This document shows, piece by piece, positions 10,535-19,039 of a stretch of DNA of 62,483 nucleotides; position 1 is the first letter of the stretch, and each line of letters starts with the position of its first letter. The notes under the pieces are model-generated. The model was not told the DNA's origin, ran no database searches, and saw nothing but the letters and a program-made list of their open reading frames with translations. A program made the position numbers and the translations under genes. This DNA is from Methylobacterium sp. (lineage in GTDB: Bacteria > Pseudomonadota > Alphaproteobacteria > Rhizobiales > Beijerinckiaceae). The stretch is from positions 1-62,483 of the forward strand of contig NZ_JAIETD010000063.1 of NCBI RefSeq assembly GCF_019745455.1, read 5' to 3'.

Positions 10535-11731
10535 TCACTTCGCCGCGGCGTCGGCCGTGGCGGCTTGCACCGCCCGGACGCGGTCGCCGTCGCGCAGGAA
10601 GCTGCTGGCGCGGGCGACCACGGCCTCGTCGGCAGCGATGCCCGAACGGACCTCGAGATAGCCCGCGGCCGAGAGGCCCGGGACGATGCGACGTGCCTCG
10701 ACCTTGCCGTCGCGGGCAATGAGCACGTTGGCGCTGCCGTCCGCGCGATAGAGCACCGCAGAGAGCGGCACCGTGACGCCCGTCCGCCGGGCGACCTCGA
10801 CGCGGCCGCGGGCGAAGGCACCGATCCGCAAGGCGGGATCGGGAGCGAGGCTGATGCGGACCTTGCCGAGGCGTGTCGCGCGATCGATCTCGGGATCGAT
10901 GCGGCGGACGCGGCCGGCGAGTGTGCGGCCCTCGATGAGGTCCAGTCGGGCCGGATCGCCGACCTTGAGCCGGGGCATCGCCGTCTCCGGCACCTCGCCT
11001 TCGAGTTCGATCTCGCCGCGGGCGATGAGGCGGAACAGGGGCTCGCCGATGGCGGTCGCGGTGGCACCGATCCGTGCGGTGCGGCGGTTGACGATGCCGG
11101 ACTCCGGCGCCCTGATCTCGGTGCGGGCCCGTTTCACGGCGATCTCGGCGGCCTGTGCCTTCGCGGATGCGAGTTCGGCCTGTGCGAGTTGCAGTCCACC
11201 GCGGGCGGCGGCGAGCTTTCCCTGGTTCGACTGGGCCGTCGAGATGCGCTGTTCGAGGATCACGGCCGTGGCATTGCCGGTCTTCACGAGGGCGCGCGCA
11301 CGCTCAAGGGCAAGGTTGGCCTCGACCTCCGCCGCCTCGGACTGGACGATCTGGCTCTGCGTCTGGACGATGGATGCCTCCGCCTTGGCGATGGCGGCGG
11401 CGTTGGATGCCTCCTGGGTCTCGATCATCTCGCGCGAGAGCCGGGCCAGCACCTGACCCTTCTCCACGCGCGCGCCCTCCTCGACCATCAGATCGGTAAT
11501 GCGAAAGCCCTCGATCTCAGGACTCACCATGATCTCGTCGCGCGGCACCAGGGTGCCGGTAACGACGGCCTCTTCGACGAGCTCGCGCTGGATCGCCGGC
11601 ACCACCGTGACAGCCGGCGCCACCGCGGCCGGGTCGGGCACGGCGGATGTCTCGGCGGCGGCCGCGATTCCGGCAAGGCCGGTCACGGCGAGAGCAAGAA
11701 GGAGGCGCGTGACCAGCATGGGATCCGTCAT
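10535..11731 (-). CDS. RND efflux periplasmic adaptor (membrane fusion protein)
   Basis: About 398 residues. A signal-peptide-like N-terminus (LVTRLLLALAVTGLAGIAAAA) precedes a first beta/lipoyl half (VSPEIEGFRITDLMVEEGARVEKGQVLARL) and a long alpha-helical hairpin of Ala/Gln/Glu repeats (about 110-200). The second lipoyl half (RTEIRAPESGIVNRR), a beta-barrel and a membrane-proximal domain follow. It links the RND pump encoded 15 bp downstream to an outer-membrane channel. Three in-frame starts are possible: GTG 11749, ATG 11731 and ATG 11719. I chose 11731 as a compromise because it leaves a clean signal peptide. No regulator gene is adjacent. Confidence 0.9.
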   Translation of the reverse strand: MTDPMLVTRLLLALAVTGLAGIAAAAETSAVPDPAAVAPAVTVVPAIQRELVEEAVVTGTLVPRDEIMVSPEIEGFRITDLMVEEGARVEKGQVLARLSREMIETQEASNAAAIAKAEASIVQTQSQIVQSEAAEVEANLALERARALVKTGNATAVILEQRISTAQSNQGKLAAARGGLQLAQAELASAKAQAAEIAVKRARTEIRAPESGIVNRRTARIGATATAIGEPLFRLIARGEIELEGEVPETAMPRLKVGDPARLDLIEGRTLAGRVRRIDPEIDRATRLGKVRISLAPDPALRIGAFARGRVEVARRTGVTVPLSAVLYRADGSANVLIARDGKVEARRIVPGLSAAGYLEVRSGIAADEAVVARASSFLRDGDRVRAVQAATADAAAK

Positions 11732-11981
11732 TGCCGATGGCGCCGCCACTGGGCGCGATGGGAGCGATGCCGGTCAAGACCGGCGATTTCATGGCCCCAT
11801 TAATTCCAGACCGTTACGCCCCGGCGCTTTTGCAGACCTTGTGTGCCACGTCACAATCGACGGCACCACCGGAGCCCACTGTAAGAACAAGCGCTGGAGT
11901 TCGCATCGGCCTAGTGAGCGGAAACCGAACGGTGAATGAGGCGTTGACACGCTGGCGCGAGAGCAGGGAAGCGGATCCACC

Positions 11982-12164
11982 ATGGTCATCTATCAGATCA
12001 AACAGACGACGAGTGGTGCCGTGCTCTGGACCGGCCAGGCGACGAACGCGGATTGCGCCCTCGACGCCATGGCCCGCGAGGCCGGCTATACCGACTACAA
12101 CGCCCTGCCGGACACGATCCGCTCCGGAGGCATCGTCGCGATGGAATTGACCGACCTACGCTAG
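11982..12164 (+). CDS. Small protein of unknown function
   Basis: 60 residues, predicted soluble, with mixed alpha/beta character (VIYQIKQTTSGAVLWTGQA, then DCALDAMAREAGYTDYNAL and a hydrophobic end). GGGAAGCGGATCC lies upstream of the ATG. It is divergent from the RND operon and convergent with the cyclase gene. No family recognised. The balanced composition argues that it is translated. Confidence 0.6.
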   Translation: MVIYQIKQTTSGAVLWTGQATNADCALDAMAREAGYTDYNALPDTIRSGGIVAMELTDLR

Positions 12165-12282
12165 CGAGCCGTGAGGATGGGGTCGCCGACACCGATTTTT
12201 GATCGAATCGGGTGACCGAGCCGATCTCGATTACTTTGACTGCAACCGATGCCGAACTCATTCCCCCTCGGCAGCCAAGTTC

Positions 12283-13179
12283 TCAACCCGCGCGGTCGAG
12301 AACGAGGTCAGTAGTGGCTGAGACGACGCGGTTGCGGCCTGCGGTCTTGGCCTCGTAGAGGGCGATGTCGGCGCGCTTGATCATTCCCTCGACGGTGTCT
12401 CCCTCCGACCATTCGCTGACGCCGAAGCTGCAAGTCAGTCGGATCGGGGTGCGGGCGCCGCGCAGCCGCAGGGCTTCCATGACGAGGCGAAGCCGGTTCG
12501 CAACAGCCTCGGCCTCCGTCATCGTCCGATGCGGCAGCACGATCGCGAATTCCTCGCCGCCCAGCCGGCCGACGATGCCATCCGCCGCGAGTTCTCGCGC
12601 CACGCTCTGGATCGCGGTATCGCCGACGTCGTGGCCATGCTCGTCGTTGATGCGTTTGAAATGGTCGATGTCCACCAGGACTGCGGCCATACGGCCGTGG
12701 GTGCCGACGCGCTCGGCCGCCTCGTTGACCCGCTTGATGAACGCGCGTCGGTTGAGCAATCCCGTAAGAGGGTCTGTGTCGGCAAGGCGAATGAGCTCGC
12801 TCTGCATCGTGGTGAGCCGCTCGGCAGCACGCAGGCGAGCGTGAAGTTCCTCCGCGCCGGGAGGCTTCTCGATGAAGTCGTCGGCGCCGCTATCGAGGGC
12901 TTCGGCCAGGTTGCGTGCATTGCGCGCGGACGACATCGTGATGACGTAGAGCGGCCGGTTCGACTCCGCCAGCAAGCGCGCGGACCAGCACAATTCCAGG
13001 CCGCTGATCGGGCGGACTTCGAGGCTGGTGATCAGAACGCGAACCGACCCCGTCTGCGTCACGTAGTCGAGGGCTTCGCCGGAATTCGTGAAGACGGTCA
13101 CGGTGTGACCATGAGGCTCCAGCAGGCCCGCCACGACCTTCAGCACCACGCGGCTGGAATCGACGATAACAATATGCAT
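12283..13179 (-). CDS. Diguanylate cyclase with degenerate receiver domain
   Basis: 298 residues: an N-terminal CheY-like domain (1-118), a linker helix and a GGDEF domain (about 135-290) with the active-site loop GGEEF at 207-211. Cyclic-di-GMP synthesis is therefore expected. The receiver aligns well (IVDSSRVVLKV at the start, Lys105 in DFIEKP), but the phospho-acceptor position is Ser52 (VLITSLEVRP) and the acidic pocket has only one Asp (IVDSS). The inhibitory RxxD site five residues before GGEEF is also missing (AADG at that place). So the enzyme probably is not switched by phosphorylation or by product inhibition in the usual way. It stands alone between small genes. Confidence 0.9.
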   Translation of the reverse strand: MHIVIVDSSRVVLKVVAGLLEPHGHTVTVFTNSGEALDYVTQTGSVRVLITSLEVRPISGLELCWSARLLAESNRPLYVITMSSARNARNLAEALDSGADDFIEKPPGAEELHARLRAAERLTTMQSELIRLADTDPLTGLLNRRAFIKRVNEAAERVGTHGRMAAVLVDIDHFKRINDEHGHDVGDTAIQSVARELAADGIVGRLGGEEFAIVLPHRTMTEAEAVANRLRLVMEALRLRGARTPIRLTCSFGVSEWSEGDTVEGMIKRADIALYEAKTAGRNRVVSATTDLVLDRAG

Positions 13180-13284
13180 GGCGGCCAGCCGTTCACCCCT
13201 TGGAGGTCATGCCCCAAAGGATAAACCGGACACCTTAATTTGTTGCGAAGAACAGTCTTCCGAAGGAGCTGCCGCTACTTTGAA

Positions 13285-13713
13285 CTATCGACGCGGAACC
13301 GAGACTTGGATCACGCGCGCTCCGCCACCGGTCATGCGGCCCGGGTCGCGGCGCAGATCGGCCCTGCTCGATCTGCCGTCACCGCGCCGGGCGCCAGAAG
13401 AGGGTCCATCAATGACGTAGACGGTCGGTATGCCGGCCGGTGCGCTGCGGATACCCGTCATCGTCGGGATCCCGTATGTTCCGTATCCCCAGACAGTCGG
13501 CACGAGATCGCTCGGGCGCGGCGTGCGCGAGAAGGGCGCGCCGACGTAGCCGCCGCGCACGACGGGCTCGGCATACCCGTAGCCGTAGGCGTCATATCCG
13601 GCGACATCGTATCCGTAACCGTAGCCTTGTGCGGAGGCAGCGCTCGCAGACGACGACATTAACACGGTCAGGCCAAGCCTAGCCAAATCTCTCTTGAGCA
13701 TCGGCATCTTCAT
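13285..13713 (-). CDS. Secreted Gly/Tyr-rich protein, unknown function
   Basis: 142 residues with a signal peptide (hydrophobic stretch ending SASAASAQ), then a repetitive Gly-Tyr-Asp segment (GYGYGYDVAGYDAYGYGYAE, about 30-50) and a basic Arg/Ser-rich C-terminus. The start at 13713 has GGAAGGA a few bases upstream. The composition suggests an extracytoplasmic structural or surface protein. No domain recognised; low-complexity repeats make homology unreliable. Confidence 0.65.
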   Translation of the reverse strand: MKMPMLKRDLARLGLTVLMSSSASAASAQGYGYGYDVAGYDAYGYGYAEPVVRGGYVGAPFSRTPRPSDLVPTVWGYGTYGIPTMTGIRSAPAGIPTVYVIDGPSSGARRGDGRSSRADLRRDPGRMTGGGARVIQVSVPRR

Positions 13714-13868
13714 CGATCCTTCCGCACCGTTAACGCCGTGGTAACACAGTCGTTGAACGACGTGAGGATCACCCTCGTTCCGAAAGCTCTGTCAGGGCCA
13801 GGGGTGCAGATTGCTTAGATGCGACGCGATAAACAACCGATCCGCGCTTCCTCGACGGCTCGACGGGT

Positions 13869-14138
13869 TCAGCGACAGGTGGTGATGCGGCGGACGATCC
13901 AACCTTCGCCGTCGACCCAAAGCCGCCTGCGGTTGCGGCTGCAATTGGCTTGGTCCTCGGTCGTATCCACAGCCAGCGACGGCTGAACTTGATTCTGGGA
14001 CATTTCGGCAACCTTCTGCGGCTCCGGCGCAGGTGCCGCTTTCGCTTCACCTGCAACGACGGCGCACGCCATGAACATTGCGATAGCCGCCGCAATGCGT
14101 CCACCGGATATCGCGGGGTAGCGTGTCGTCGCACTCAT
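13869..14138 (-). CDS. Small secreted protein with C-terminal WVDGEGWIVRR motif
   Basis: 89 residues from the ATG at 14138: signal peptide (RIAAAIAMFMACAVVAGEAKA), a Pro/Gln/Val linker, then a compact C-terminal module with two cysteines (CSRNRRRLWVDGEGWIVRRITTCR). The cysteines, at the module start and near the very end, could form a disulfide in the periplasm. The longer in-frame extension to 14252 has no signal-peptide logic and is rejected. Function unknown. It lies in a run of short minus-strand genes, with about 155 bp to the preceding secreted protein. Confidence 0.6.
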   Translation of the reverse strand: MSATTRYPAISGGRIAAAIAMFMACAVVAGEAKAAPAPEPQKVAEMSQNQVQPSLAVDTTEDQANCSRNRRRLWVDGEGWIVRRITTCR

Positions 14139-14373
14139 GGTCGCTGGGTCTCGCTTGCCACGTCTCGAACGAACCGCCATCGAGCGGCTCGCGACGCTGC
14201 CGTGCCTTAAGGCCAAGTCGGCATCGCCATCCGGGAAGTAAAGCGCGAACATTGCATTCAGTTGCAGCGGCAGGTGCGAGATGTGCCGGAAAACGCCAGA
14301 AACCGTCGACTGTCAGCGGCGCGGCCGGCACCGACGACGAACAAACGAGACCGTGCCTGCTCCCTGAGGACGC

Positions 14374-14529
14374 CTAGCGGCCCGCCACGACGCTCAGCAT
14401 CGGCAAGACCACGGCGATCTGGATCGCGCTTTTCGGTCCGACCGGAATGGATGCGGCCGCTGCACCGAGACCGAGCGCGAGGGACAATGCGAGCAGCGAG
14501 ACCTCGATGCCGCGATAGAACCCGTCCAT
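14374..14529 (-). CDS. 51-residue membrane peptide, unknown function
   Basis: A short open frame opening MDGFYRGIEVSLLALSLA and ending MLSVVAGR. It holds two hydrophobic stretches (VSLLALSLALGLGAAAASI and AIQIAVVLPMLSVVA) split by the polar PVGPKS, so it probably makes one or two membrane passes. GGAGGAGCGGA sits directly before the ATG, one of the best ribosome sites in the window, which is the main reason to accept so short a gene. It is the third of three compact minus-strand genes (14374-15091) and may share their promoter. Confidence 0.6.
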   Translation of the reverse strand: MDGFYRGIEVSLLALSLALGLGAAAASIPVGPKSAIQIAVVLPMLSVVAGR

Positions 14530-14607
14530 TCCGCTCCTCCGACGCCGCGCTGGGTCATCGGAGAATGGGCGCGAAGGGTAAGCGAAACGTAACGGCCGGC
14601 GAAACGC

Positions 14608-14931
14608 TCAGGCTCGACCGGCGGCGGGCATTCGGGCGAGGTCGTGCCGAGCAGACTGAATGATCGCTGATGCCAGCCTGGCCTCCAATATGATCAGGTC
14701 GCCGTCCGGATCTGGCTCCCATCCACAGGCGCAGCCGCCCGGTCCCCGATGAGCCTCGGCCAGTTGGCGATAGAGGGTTCCGATAGCTCCGGCGGCGATC
14801 TGCAGGGCCAGCATCGGAGGCAGCGCATCGTGGTGGAGGCGCTGCCAGAAGGAGCGACGCAAGGCCTCGTCGAGGGCAGTCTCGGCCGTGGACGTCTCGG
14901 GGCAGGCGCGGTCGCGGTCATGCCCGGTCAT
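14608..14931 (-). CDS. Small conserved-looking protein, unknown function
   Basis: 107 residues from the ATG at 14931, which has GGAGG six bases upstream. The first ATG of the open frame, at 14949, lacks one. The protein is largely helical, with a Cys-x-Cys-Gly-Trp motif in the middle (GCACGWEPDPDGDLIILEARLASAII). It overlaps the end of the upstream 57-codon gene by 14 bases, so translation of the two is coupled. No family recognised; the CxCGW element could bind a metal or be redox-active, but no second cysteine pair is present. Confidence 0.6.
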   Translation of the reverse strand: MTGHDRDRACPETSTAETALDEALRRSFWQRLHHDALPPMLALQIAAGAIGTLYRQLAEAHRGPGGCACGWEPDPDGDLIILEARLASAIIQSARHDLARMPAAGRA

Positions 14932-15091
14932 CGCTCGCCTCCGTCGCAAAGCGGATCGCGACCTGGCGCGGCTCCAAGGCGATGCGATCGACGAGGAGAG
15001 CCAGCCTGTGCAGCCTAAGATCGAGGCAGGAGCCGTCCCACCATGCGATCTGTACGCAGCCGCGGATCATTGCCAGCACCTGTTCCATCAT
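14918..15091 (-). CDS. 57-residue protein, unknown function
   Basis: Short frame beginning MMEQVLAMIRGCVQIAWWDG, with a hydrophobic/basic centre (LDLRLHRLALLVDRIALEP) and ending EASDDRA. GGAGGCCG lies immediately before the double ATG at 15091. The stop at 14918 falls inside the next gene, giving a 14-base overlap typical of co-translated small proteins that act together. An AT-rich stretch with a good promoter match lies about 80 bp upstream. No homologue recognised. Confidence 0.55.
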   Translation of the reverse strand: MMEQVLAMIRGCVQIAWWDGSCLDLRLHRLALLVDRIALEPRQVAIRFATEASDDRA

Positions 15092-15170
15092 CGGCCTCCG
15101 ATTTCCGCATTGGGGCGGATTCGAAAGCCGAGATGAAGCGTGGAAAGAAGATGATCAAGCCTTAAACGAA

Positions 15171-15199
15171 ATATTGGAATGAGTAGAAACTTGCGTCAA
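15171..15199 (-). promoter_or_regulatory. Sigma70-like promoter for the small-gene cluster
   Basis: Read on the minus strand: TTGACG (15199-15194), a 17-base spacer, then CAATAT (15176-15171). It lies in a markedly AT-rich stretch (about 15160-15290) in otherwise GC-rich DNA. The predicted start near 15164 leaves a leader of about 73 bases before the 57-codon gene. It is 3' of crcB, so it would serve only the small genes. Confidence 0.45.
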
Positions 15200-15297
15200 T
15201 CCAGTTTAATATTATTCTTATTTGTAATTCTTCCAAGTCGAAATGGAAGCGAAGTCATACATCGCATGATAAACAACGCGCTCCACCGCCGGCGACG

Positions 15298-15666
15298 CTA
15301 AAGGATCGTACGCATGGCGCTGAGCCCGACGAAGAGGGCTCCGATCGAAACGATGACCGAGCCAAGCACATAGATCAGGGCGGCATTCGTTTCGCCGCGT
15401 TCCAACAGCGTCACGGCATCAAGGGAAAAGGCCGAGAAGGTGGTGAAACCGCCGAGAACGCCCGTCGTCACGAACAACCGCGCCTGCATGCCGTCGCCGC
15501 GCAGGGCAAACCACCCGATGACGAGGCCCATGGCCAGCGAACCGAGGACATTGATGCAGAAAGTTCCGTAGGGAAAACCGGAGCCCAGCCGTGTCGAAGC
15601 GACGTTTACGCCCTGCCGCATGACACCGCCGAGGCCGGCACCCAAGAAAACCAGAAGATAGCTCAT
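15298..15666 (-). CDS. crcB: Fluoride channel CrcB/Fluc
   Basis: 122-residue four-helix membrane protein that exports fluoride as a dual-topology dimer. Family motifs are in order: GAGLGGVMRQGVN near the N-terminus, YGTFCINVLGSLAMG (conserved Asn), and TTGVLGGFTTFSAFSLD (the TTFSxF phenylalanine-box region). Length is normal. I looked for the fluoride-sensing riboswitch in the leader between 15667 and 15760 and did not recognise one. It is the last gene before the AT-rich region and about 100 bp downstream of the aldehyde oxidoreductase operon on the same strand; linkage is unclear. Confidence 0.93.
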   Translation of the reverse strand: MSYLLVFLGAGLGGVMRQGVNVASTRLGSGFPYGTFCINVLGSLAMGLVIGWFALRGDGMQARLFVTTGVLGGFTTFSAFSLDAVTLLERGETNAALIYVLGSVIVSIGALFVGLSAMRTIL

Positions 15667-15764
15667 AGACCGCCTCCGCCTTCGCCAAGCTCGGCGTTAC
15701 GGGGACGGCAACGGATCGGCAAGCGCGGGACCCGAGGTCCTATTCTGGCTGGCTTCGAGGCGGA

Positions 15765-18017
15765 TCAGCCGAGGATCTTGTCCACCGTGATGGGAAGCTC
15801 GCGGATGCGCTTGCCGGTGGCGTGGAACACCGCGTTGGCGATCGCCGCGGCGGTGCCGACGATACCGATCTCGCCGAGGCCCTTCACGCCCATCGGGTTG
15901 GCCCTGTCCTCCTCCTCGACGAAGATGACGTCGATGTCGTGGATGTCGGCGTTCACCGGCACGTGGTACTCGGCGAGGTTGTGGTTCATGAACCGGCCGA
16001 TGGTGTGGTCGAGCATGGATTCCTCTTCCAGTGCCGAGCCGATCCCCATCACGACGCCGCCGAGAATCTGGCTGCGGGCGGTCTTGGGATTGATGATCTT
16101 GCCGGCCGCGATCGCCGAGACGATGCGGGTGACGCGGATCTGGCCGAGATCCTCGTCGACCTTTACCTCCGCGAAGATCGCCGAGTGGGTGTAGGCCGAG
16201 AACTCCTTGGCATGGCCTGAATCGGGCCCTGCGGAATCCGTCGCCTCGACCTTGTCGACGCCGCCAGCCCGCATCGCCTCGACGAGGGAGACGCTGCGCG
16301 AGGGGTCCCCGGCCACGGAGATGCGGCCATCCGAGAAAACGACGCGGTCGAAATCGACATTGGCGAGGGGTGAATCGTCCATGGCGCGGGCCATGCCGAA
16401 GACCTCGGCGGCGATCTTGCGGCAGGCCTTCATCACGGCCGTACCGGACGAGGCCGCGGTCCAGGAGCCGCCGGCCACCGGCGCTTCGGCGAGATCGGTG
16501 TCGCCGAGCTTCGTCGTCACGTCCTCCATCTGCAGCCCGAGGGCATCGGCCGCGATCTGGGTCAGGATCGTGTAGGTGCCGGTGCCGAGATCGCCGGTGG
16601 AGTTGCCCACCGTCAGCTTGCCGTCGGCGGTGAGCGTGGCCTGGGCGCTCGATTGCTGCATGAGCGATTCCCAGACGCCGGTCGCCATCCCCCATCCGAC
16701 GAGCTCGCGCCCGTCGCGCATGGAACGGGGCTCCGGGTTGCGTCTCGCCCAGCCGAAGCGATCGGCGCCTTCCGCGTAGCAGGCACGGAGGGCTTTGGAG
16801 CCGAACGGCTTGCCCTCGGTGCGGTCGCTCTCGGAATAGTTCTTGAGCCTGAGGGCGATCGGGTCCTGGCCCGTCTCGTAGGCGAGTTCGTCCATCGCGA
16901 TTTCGAGGGCAAGGACGCCCGTCACGGCGCCGGGCGCGCGCATGTCGGCGGGGGTGTAGGTGTCGATCTTGGTGAGGTTGTAGGTCAGCGCGACGTTGTC
17001 GCAATCGTAGAGGATCGCCGACCAGTTGACGACGACCTCCTGGTAGTCCTCGAACCGGGACGTGCCCGACAAGGCATCGTGCCGCAAAGATTGCAGCCTG
17101 CCCTCGGCATCGGCGCCGAGGCTGACGCGCTGGCGTACGTCGGGGCGGTAGCCGAAGGTGAACATCTGGTCGCGGGTCAGGGTCACCCGGACCGAGCGTT
17201 CGAGGTCTCGCGCGGCCAGCACCGCGAGGAAGAGCTGGTATTGCGGGCGCAGGCCGATGCCGAAGCCACCGCCGAGATAGGGGTTCAGGACGCGAACGTC
17301 CTCCTTGTTCATGCCGAACACCGCCGCAATGTAGCCGTGGCTGTTCGAGACACCCTGGATCTTGTCGTAGACGGTGATCTTCCCGCCGCCCTCCCAGACA
17401 ACAGTCGAGGCGTGAGGCTCCATCGGGTTGTGGTGCTCGACGGCGAGGCGGTAATCGTTGGCGACCTTTTTCGGCGCCGCCTGGAAGGCGCCGTCGGCAT
17501 CGCCCCAAGGCTCCGGCGGCGGTTTGATGCCGGCCCGCTTCATCGGTGGGTCGTAAGCGAGCTCGGCTTGAGCTCCGACATTCACGGCCGGCAACTCGGC
17601 CTCGTACGTGACCCTGACGAGGGAGGCGGCGTAGCGCGCCGTCTCGAAATCCTCGGCGACGACGAGCGCAACGGGCTGGCCGCTGTAGTGAATCGCGTCG
17701 TCATAGAGGGCACGGAAGGGAGAGCCGGGAGGCGCCACGGCATCGCGATAATTGTAGTCGAGCCAGGCCGTGCGCGGCCGGTTCTCGTGGGTGTAGACCT
17801 TGATCACGCCCGGCACCGCCTCGGCGGAAGTCGTGTCGATCGCGGTGATCCGGCCCTTGGCGATGCCGCCGGACACGACGTAGCCGTGGGCGAGATCAGG
17901 GGCGGCGAACTCGCCGGCATATTTGGCGAGACCCGTCACTTTGGCGGGGCCGTCGACGCGGCTGCGCGCGGTGCCGACGAAACTGTCCGTGCCGGTGCTG
18001 CTGATCGTGGTGACCAT
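15765..18017 (-). CDS. paoC: Molybdopterin-binding subunit of a PaoABC-like aldehyde oxidoreductase
   Basis: 750-residue large subunit of the xanthine oxidase family. It has the N-terminal a/b hammerhead (SRVDGPAKVTGLAKYAGEF), Moco-binding segments (NPYLGGGFGIGL, DMRAPGAVTG), and the catalytic glutamate in VKGLGEIGIVGTAAAIANAV near the C-terminus. It would oxidise aldehydes to acids at a molybdenum cofactor. It is the third gene of a three-gene set in the order Fe-S, FAD, Mo, as in E. coli paoABC; the gap to the FAD gene is 11 bp. The physiological substrate is not inferable. A cofactor-maturation chaperone (PaoD/XdhC type) is not present in the window. Confidence 0.88.
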   Translation of the reverse strand: MVTTISSTGTDSFVGTARSRVDGPAKVTGLAKYAGEFAAPDLAHGYVVSGGIAKGRITAIDTTSAEAVPGVIKVYTHENRPRTAWLDYNYRDAVAPPGSPFRALYDDAIHYSGQPVALVVAEDFETARYAASLVRVTYEAELPAVNVGAQAELAYDPPMKRAGIKPPPEPWGDADGAFQAAPKKVANDYRLAVEHHNPMEPHASTVVWEGGGKITVYDKIQGVSNSHGYIAAVFGMNKEDVRVLNPYLGGGFGIGLRPQYQLFLAVLAARDLERSVRVTLTRDQMFTFGYRPDVRQRVSLGADAEGRLQSLRHDALSGTSRFEDYQEVVVNWSAILYDCDNVALTYNLTKIDTYTPADMRAPGAVTGVLALEIAMDELAYETGQDPIALRLKNYSESDRTEGKPFGSKALRACYAEGADRFGWARRNPEPRSMRDGRELVGWGMATGVWESLMQQSSAQATLTADGKLTVGNSTGDLGTGTYTILTQIAADALGLQMEDVTTKLGDTDLAEAPVAGGSWTAASSGTAVMKACRKIAAEVFGMARAMDDSPLANVDFDRVVFSDGRISVAGDPSRSVSLVEAMRAGGVDKVEATDSAGPDSGHAKEFSAYTHSAIFAEVKVDEDLGQIRVTRIVSAIAAGKIINPKTARSQILGGVVMGIGSALEEESMLDHTIGRFMNHNLAEYHVPVNADIHDIDVIFVEEEDRANPMGVKGLGEIGIVGTAAAIANAVFHATGKRIRELPITVDKILG

Positions 18018-18028
18018 GTCGCTAAACC

Positions 18029-19039
18029 TTACGCGATGCGCTTGTCGGAGACCGACTGGGGCGTGCCGGCGGCAGCCTGGGTGAGGCCGCGGATGATGGC
18101 GCGCCGCGCGAGTTCGACCTTGAAGGCGTTGCCGTCTTGCGGCGTCGCCTCGCGGATGACGATGTCGGCCGCCGCCTCGAAATTCTCGCGAGTGGGTGCC
18201 TTGCCCTGCAGGAAGGCTTCCGCTTCGGCATTGCGCCAGGGCTTGTGTGCGACGCCGCCGAGCGCGAAGCGCGCCCGGCTTACGGTGTCACCGTCGAGGT
18301 CGAGGATCGCCGCCACCGAGACCAGGGCGAAGGCATAGGAGAGCCGGTCGCGGAGCTTGAGGTAAGTGTAGTGCGAGGCGGTGTCCTGAGCCGGCAGATC
18401 CACCGAAAGCACGATCTCGCCAGGCTGGAGGGTGTTGTCGAATTGGGGCGTGCCGCCCGGCAGGCGATGGTACTCGGAGAACGGGATGCTGCGCTCGCCG
18501 GAAGGCCCGGCAACGCGGATTTCGGCGTCGAGGGCGGCGAGCGCCACGCACATGTCGGACGGGTGCGTCGCGATGCAGGTCGGCGAGATGCCGAAGATCG
18601 CGTGGATGCGGTTGACGCCGCCGATCGCCGGGCAGCCCGTGCCGGGCTCGCGCTTATTGCAGGGCGTGGCGTCGTCGTAGAAGTAATAGCAGCGGGTGCG
18701 CTGGTTGAGGTTGCCGCCGGTGGTGGCGGCATTGCGCAACTGGCCCGTGGCGCCGGCGAGGATCGCGCTCGCGAGAACCGGATAGCGGCTTGCGACCCGC
18801 TCGTCATAGGCCGCAATCGCGTTGGTGACGAGGGCGCCGATCCGCAGGCCGCCCTCGTGATCTTCGATAGCGTTCAGCGGCAGCCGGGTGATATCGACGA
18901 GGCGATCGGGCCGCTCGACATTGTACTTCATCAGGTCGACGAGATTCGTGCCGCCGGCGATCAGCCGCGCATTGGCGCCGGACAGAGCCTGGACCGCCTC
19001 CGCGACCGTGCCGGCGCGGACGTAATCGAAGCGGTTCAT
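18029..19039 (-). CDS. paoB: FAD-binding subunit of the aldehyde oxidoreductase, with extra Fe-S motif
   Basis: 336 residues from the ATG at 19039, which overlaps the stop of the 2Fe-2S gene (ATGA). The FAD-binding PCMH-type domain has RLIAGGTNLVDLMK and GATGQLRNAATTGGN, and a CO-dehydrogenase-type C-terminal domain follows. Between them is a cysteine-rich insertion (Cys117, Cys127, Cys136, Cys155). In the E. coli PaoB family this insertion binds an additional [4Fe-4S] cluster, which separates it from ordinary CoxM/XdhB subunits. That makes the PaoABC assignment stronger than generic xanthine dehydrogenase. It passes electrons from the Mo centre through FAD to an acceptor. Confidence 0.88.
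   Translation of the reverse strand: MNRFDYVRAGTVAEAVQALSGANARLIAGGTNLVDLMKYNVERPDRLVDITRLPLNAIEDHEGGLRIGALVTNAIAAYDERVASRYPVLASAILAGATGQLRNAATTGGNLNQRTRCYYFYDDATPCNKREPGTGCPAIGGVNRIHAIFGISPTCIATHPSDMCVALAALDAEIRVAGPSGERSIPFSEYHRLPGGTPQFDNTLQPGEIVLSVDLPAQDTASHYTYLKLRDRLSYAFALVSVAAILDLDGDTVSRARFALGGVAHKPWRNAEAEAFLQGKAPTRENFEAAADIVIREATPQDGNAFKVELARRAIIRGLTQAAAGTPQSVSDKRIA

Noticed and set aside
7742..11803. A 1353-codon open frame opposite the RND pump and adaptor genes
   Set aside because: It is the antisense shadow of two clear genes; the translation is His/Asp/Gly/Arg-rich low complexity, as expected from reverse-frame reading of GC-rich codons.
15667..15764. Fluoride riboswitch before crcB
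   Set aside because: I looked for the conserved crcB RNA motif in the leader and could not build its helices.
15697..17508. A 603-codon frame within the Mo-subunit gene
   Set aside because: Shifted-frame reading of the paoC gene; Arg/Pro/Gly-rich and without motifs.
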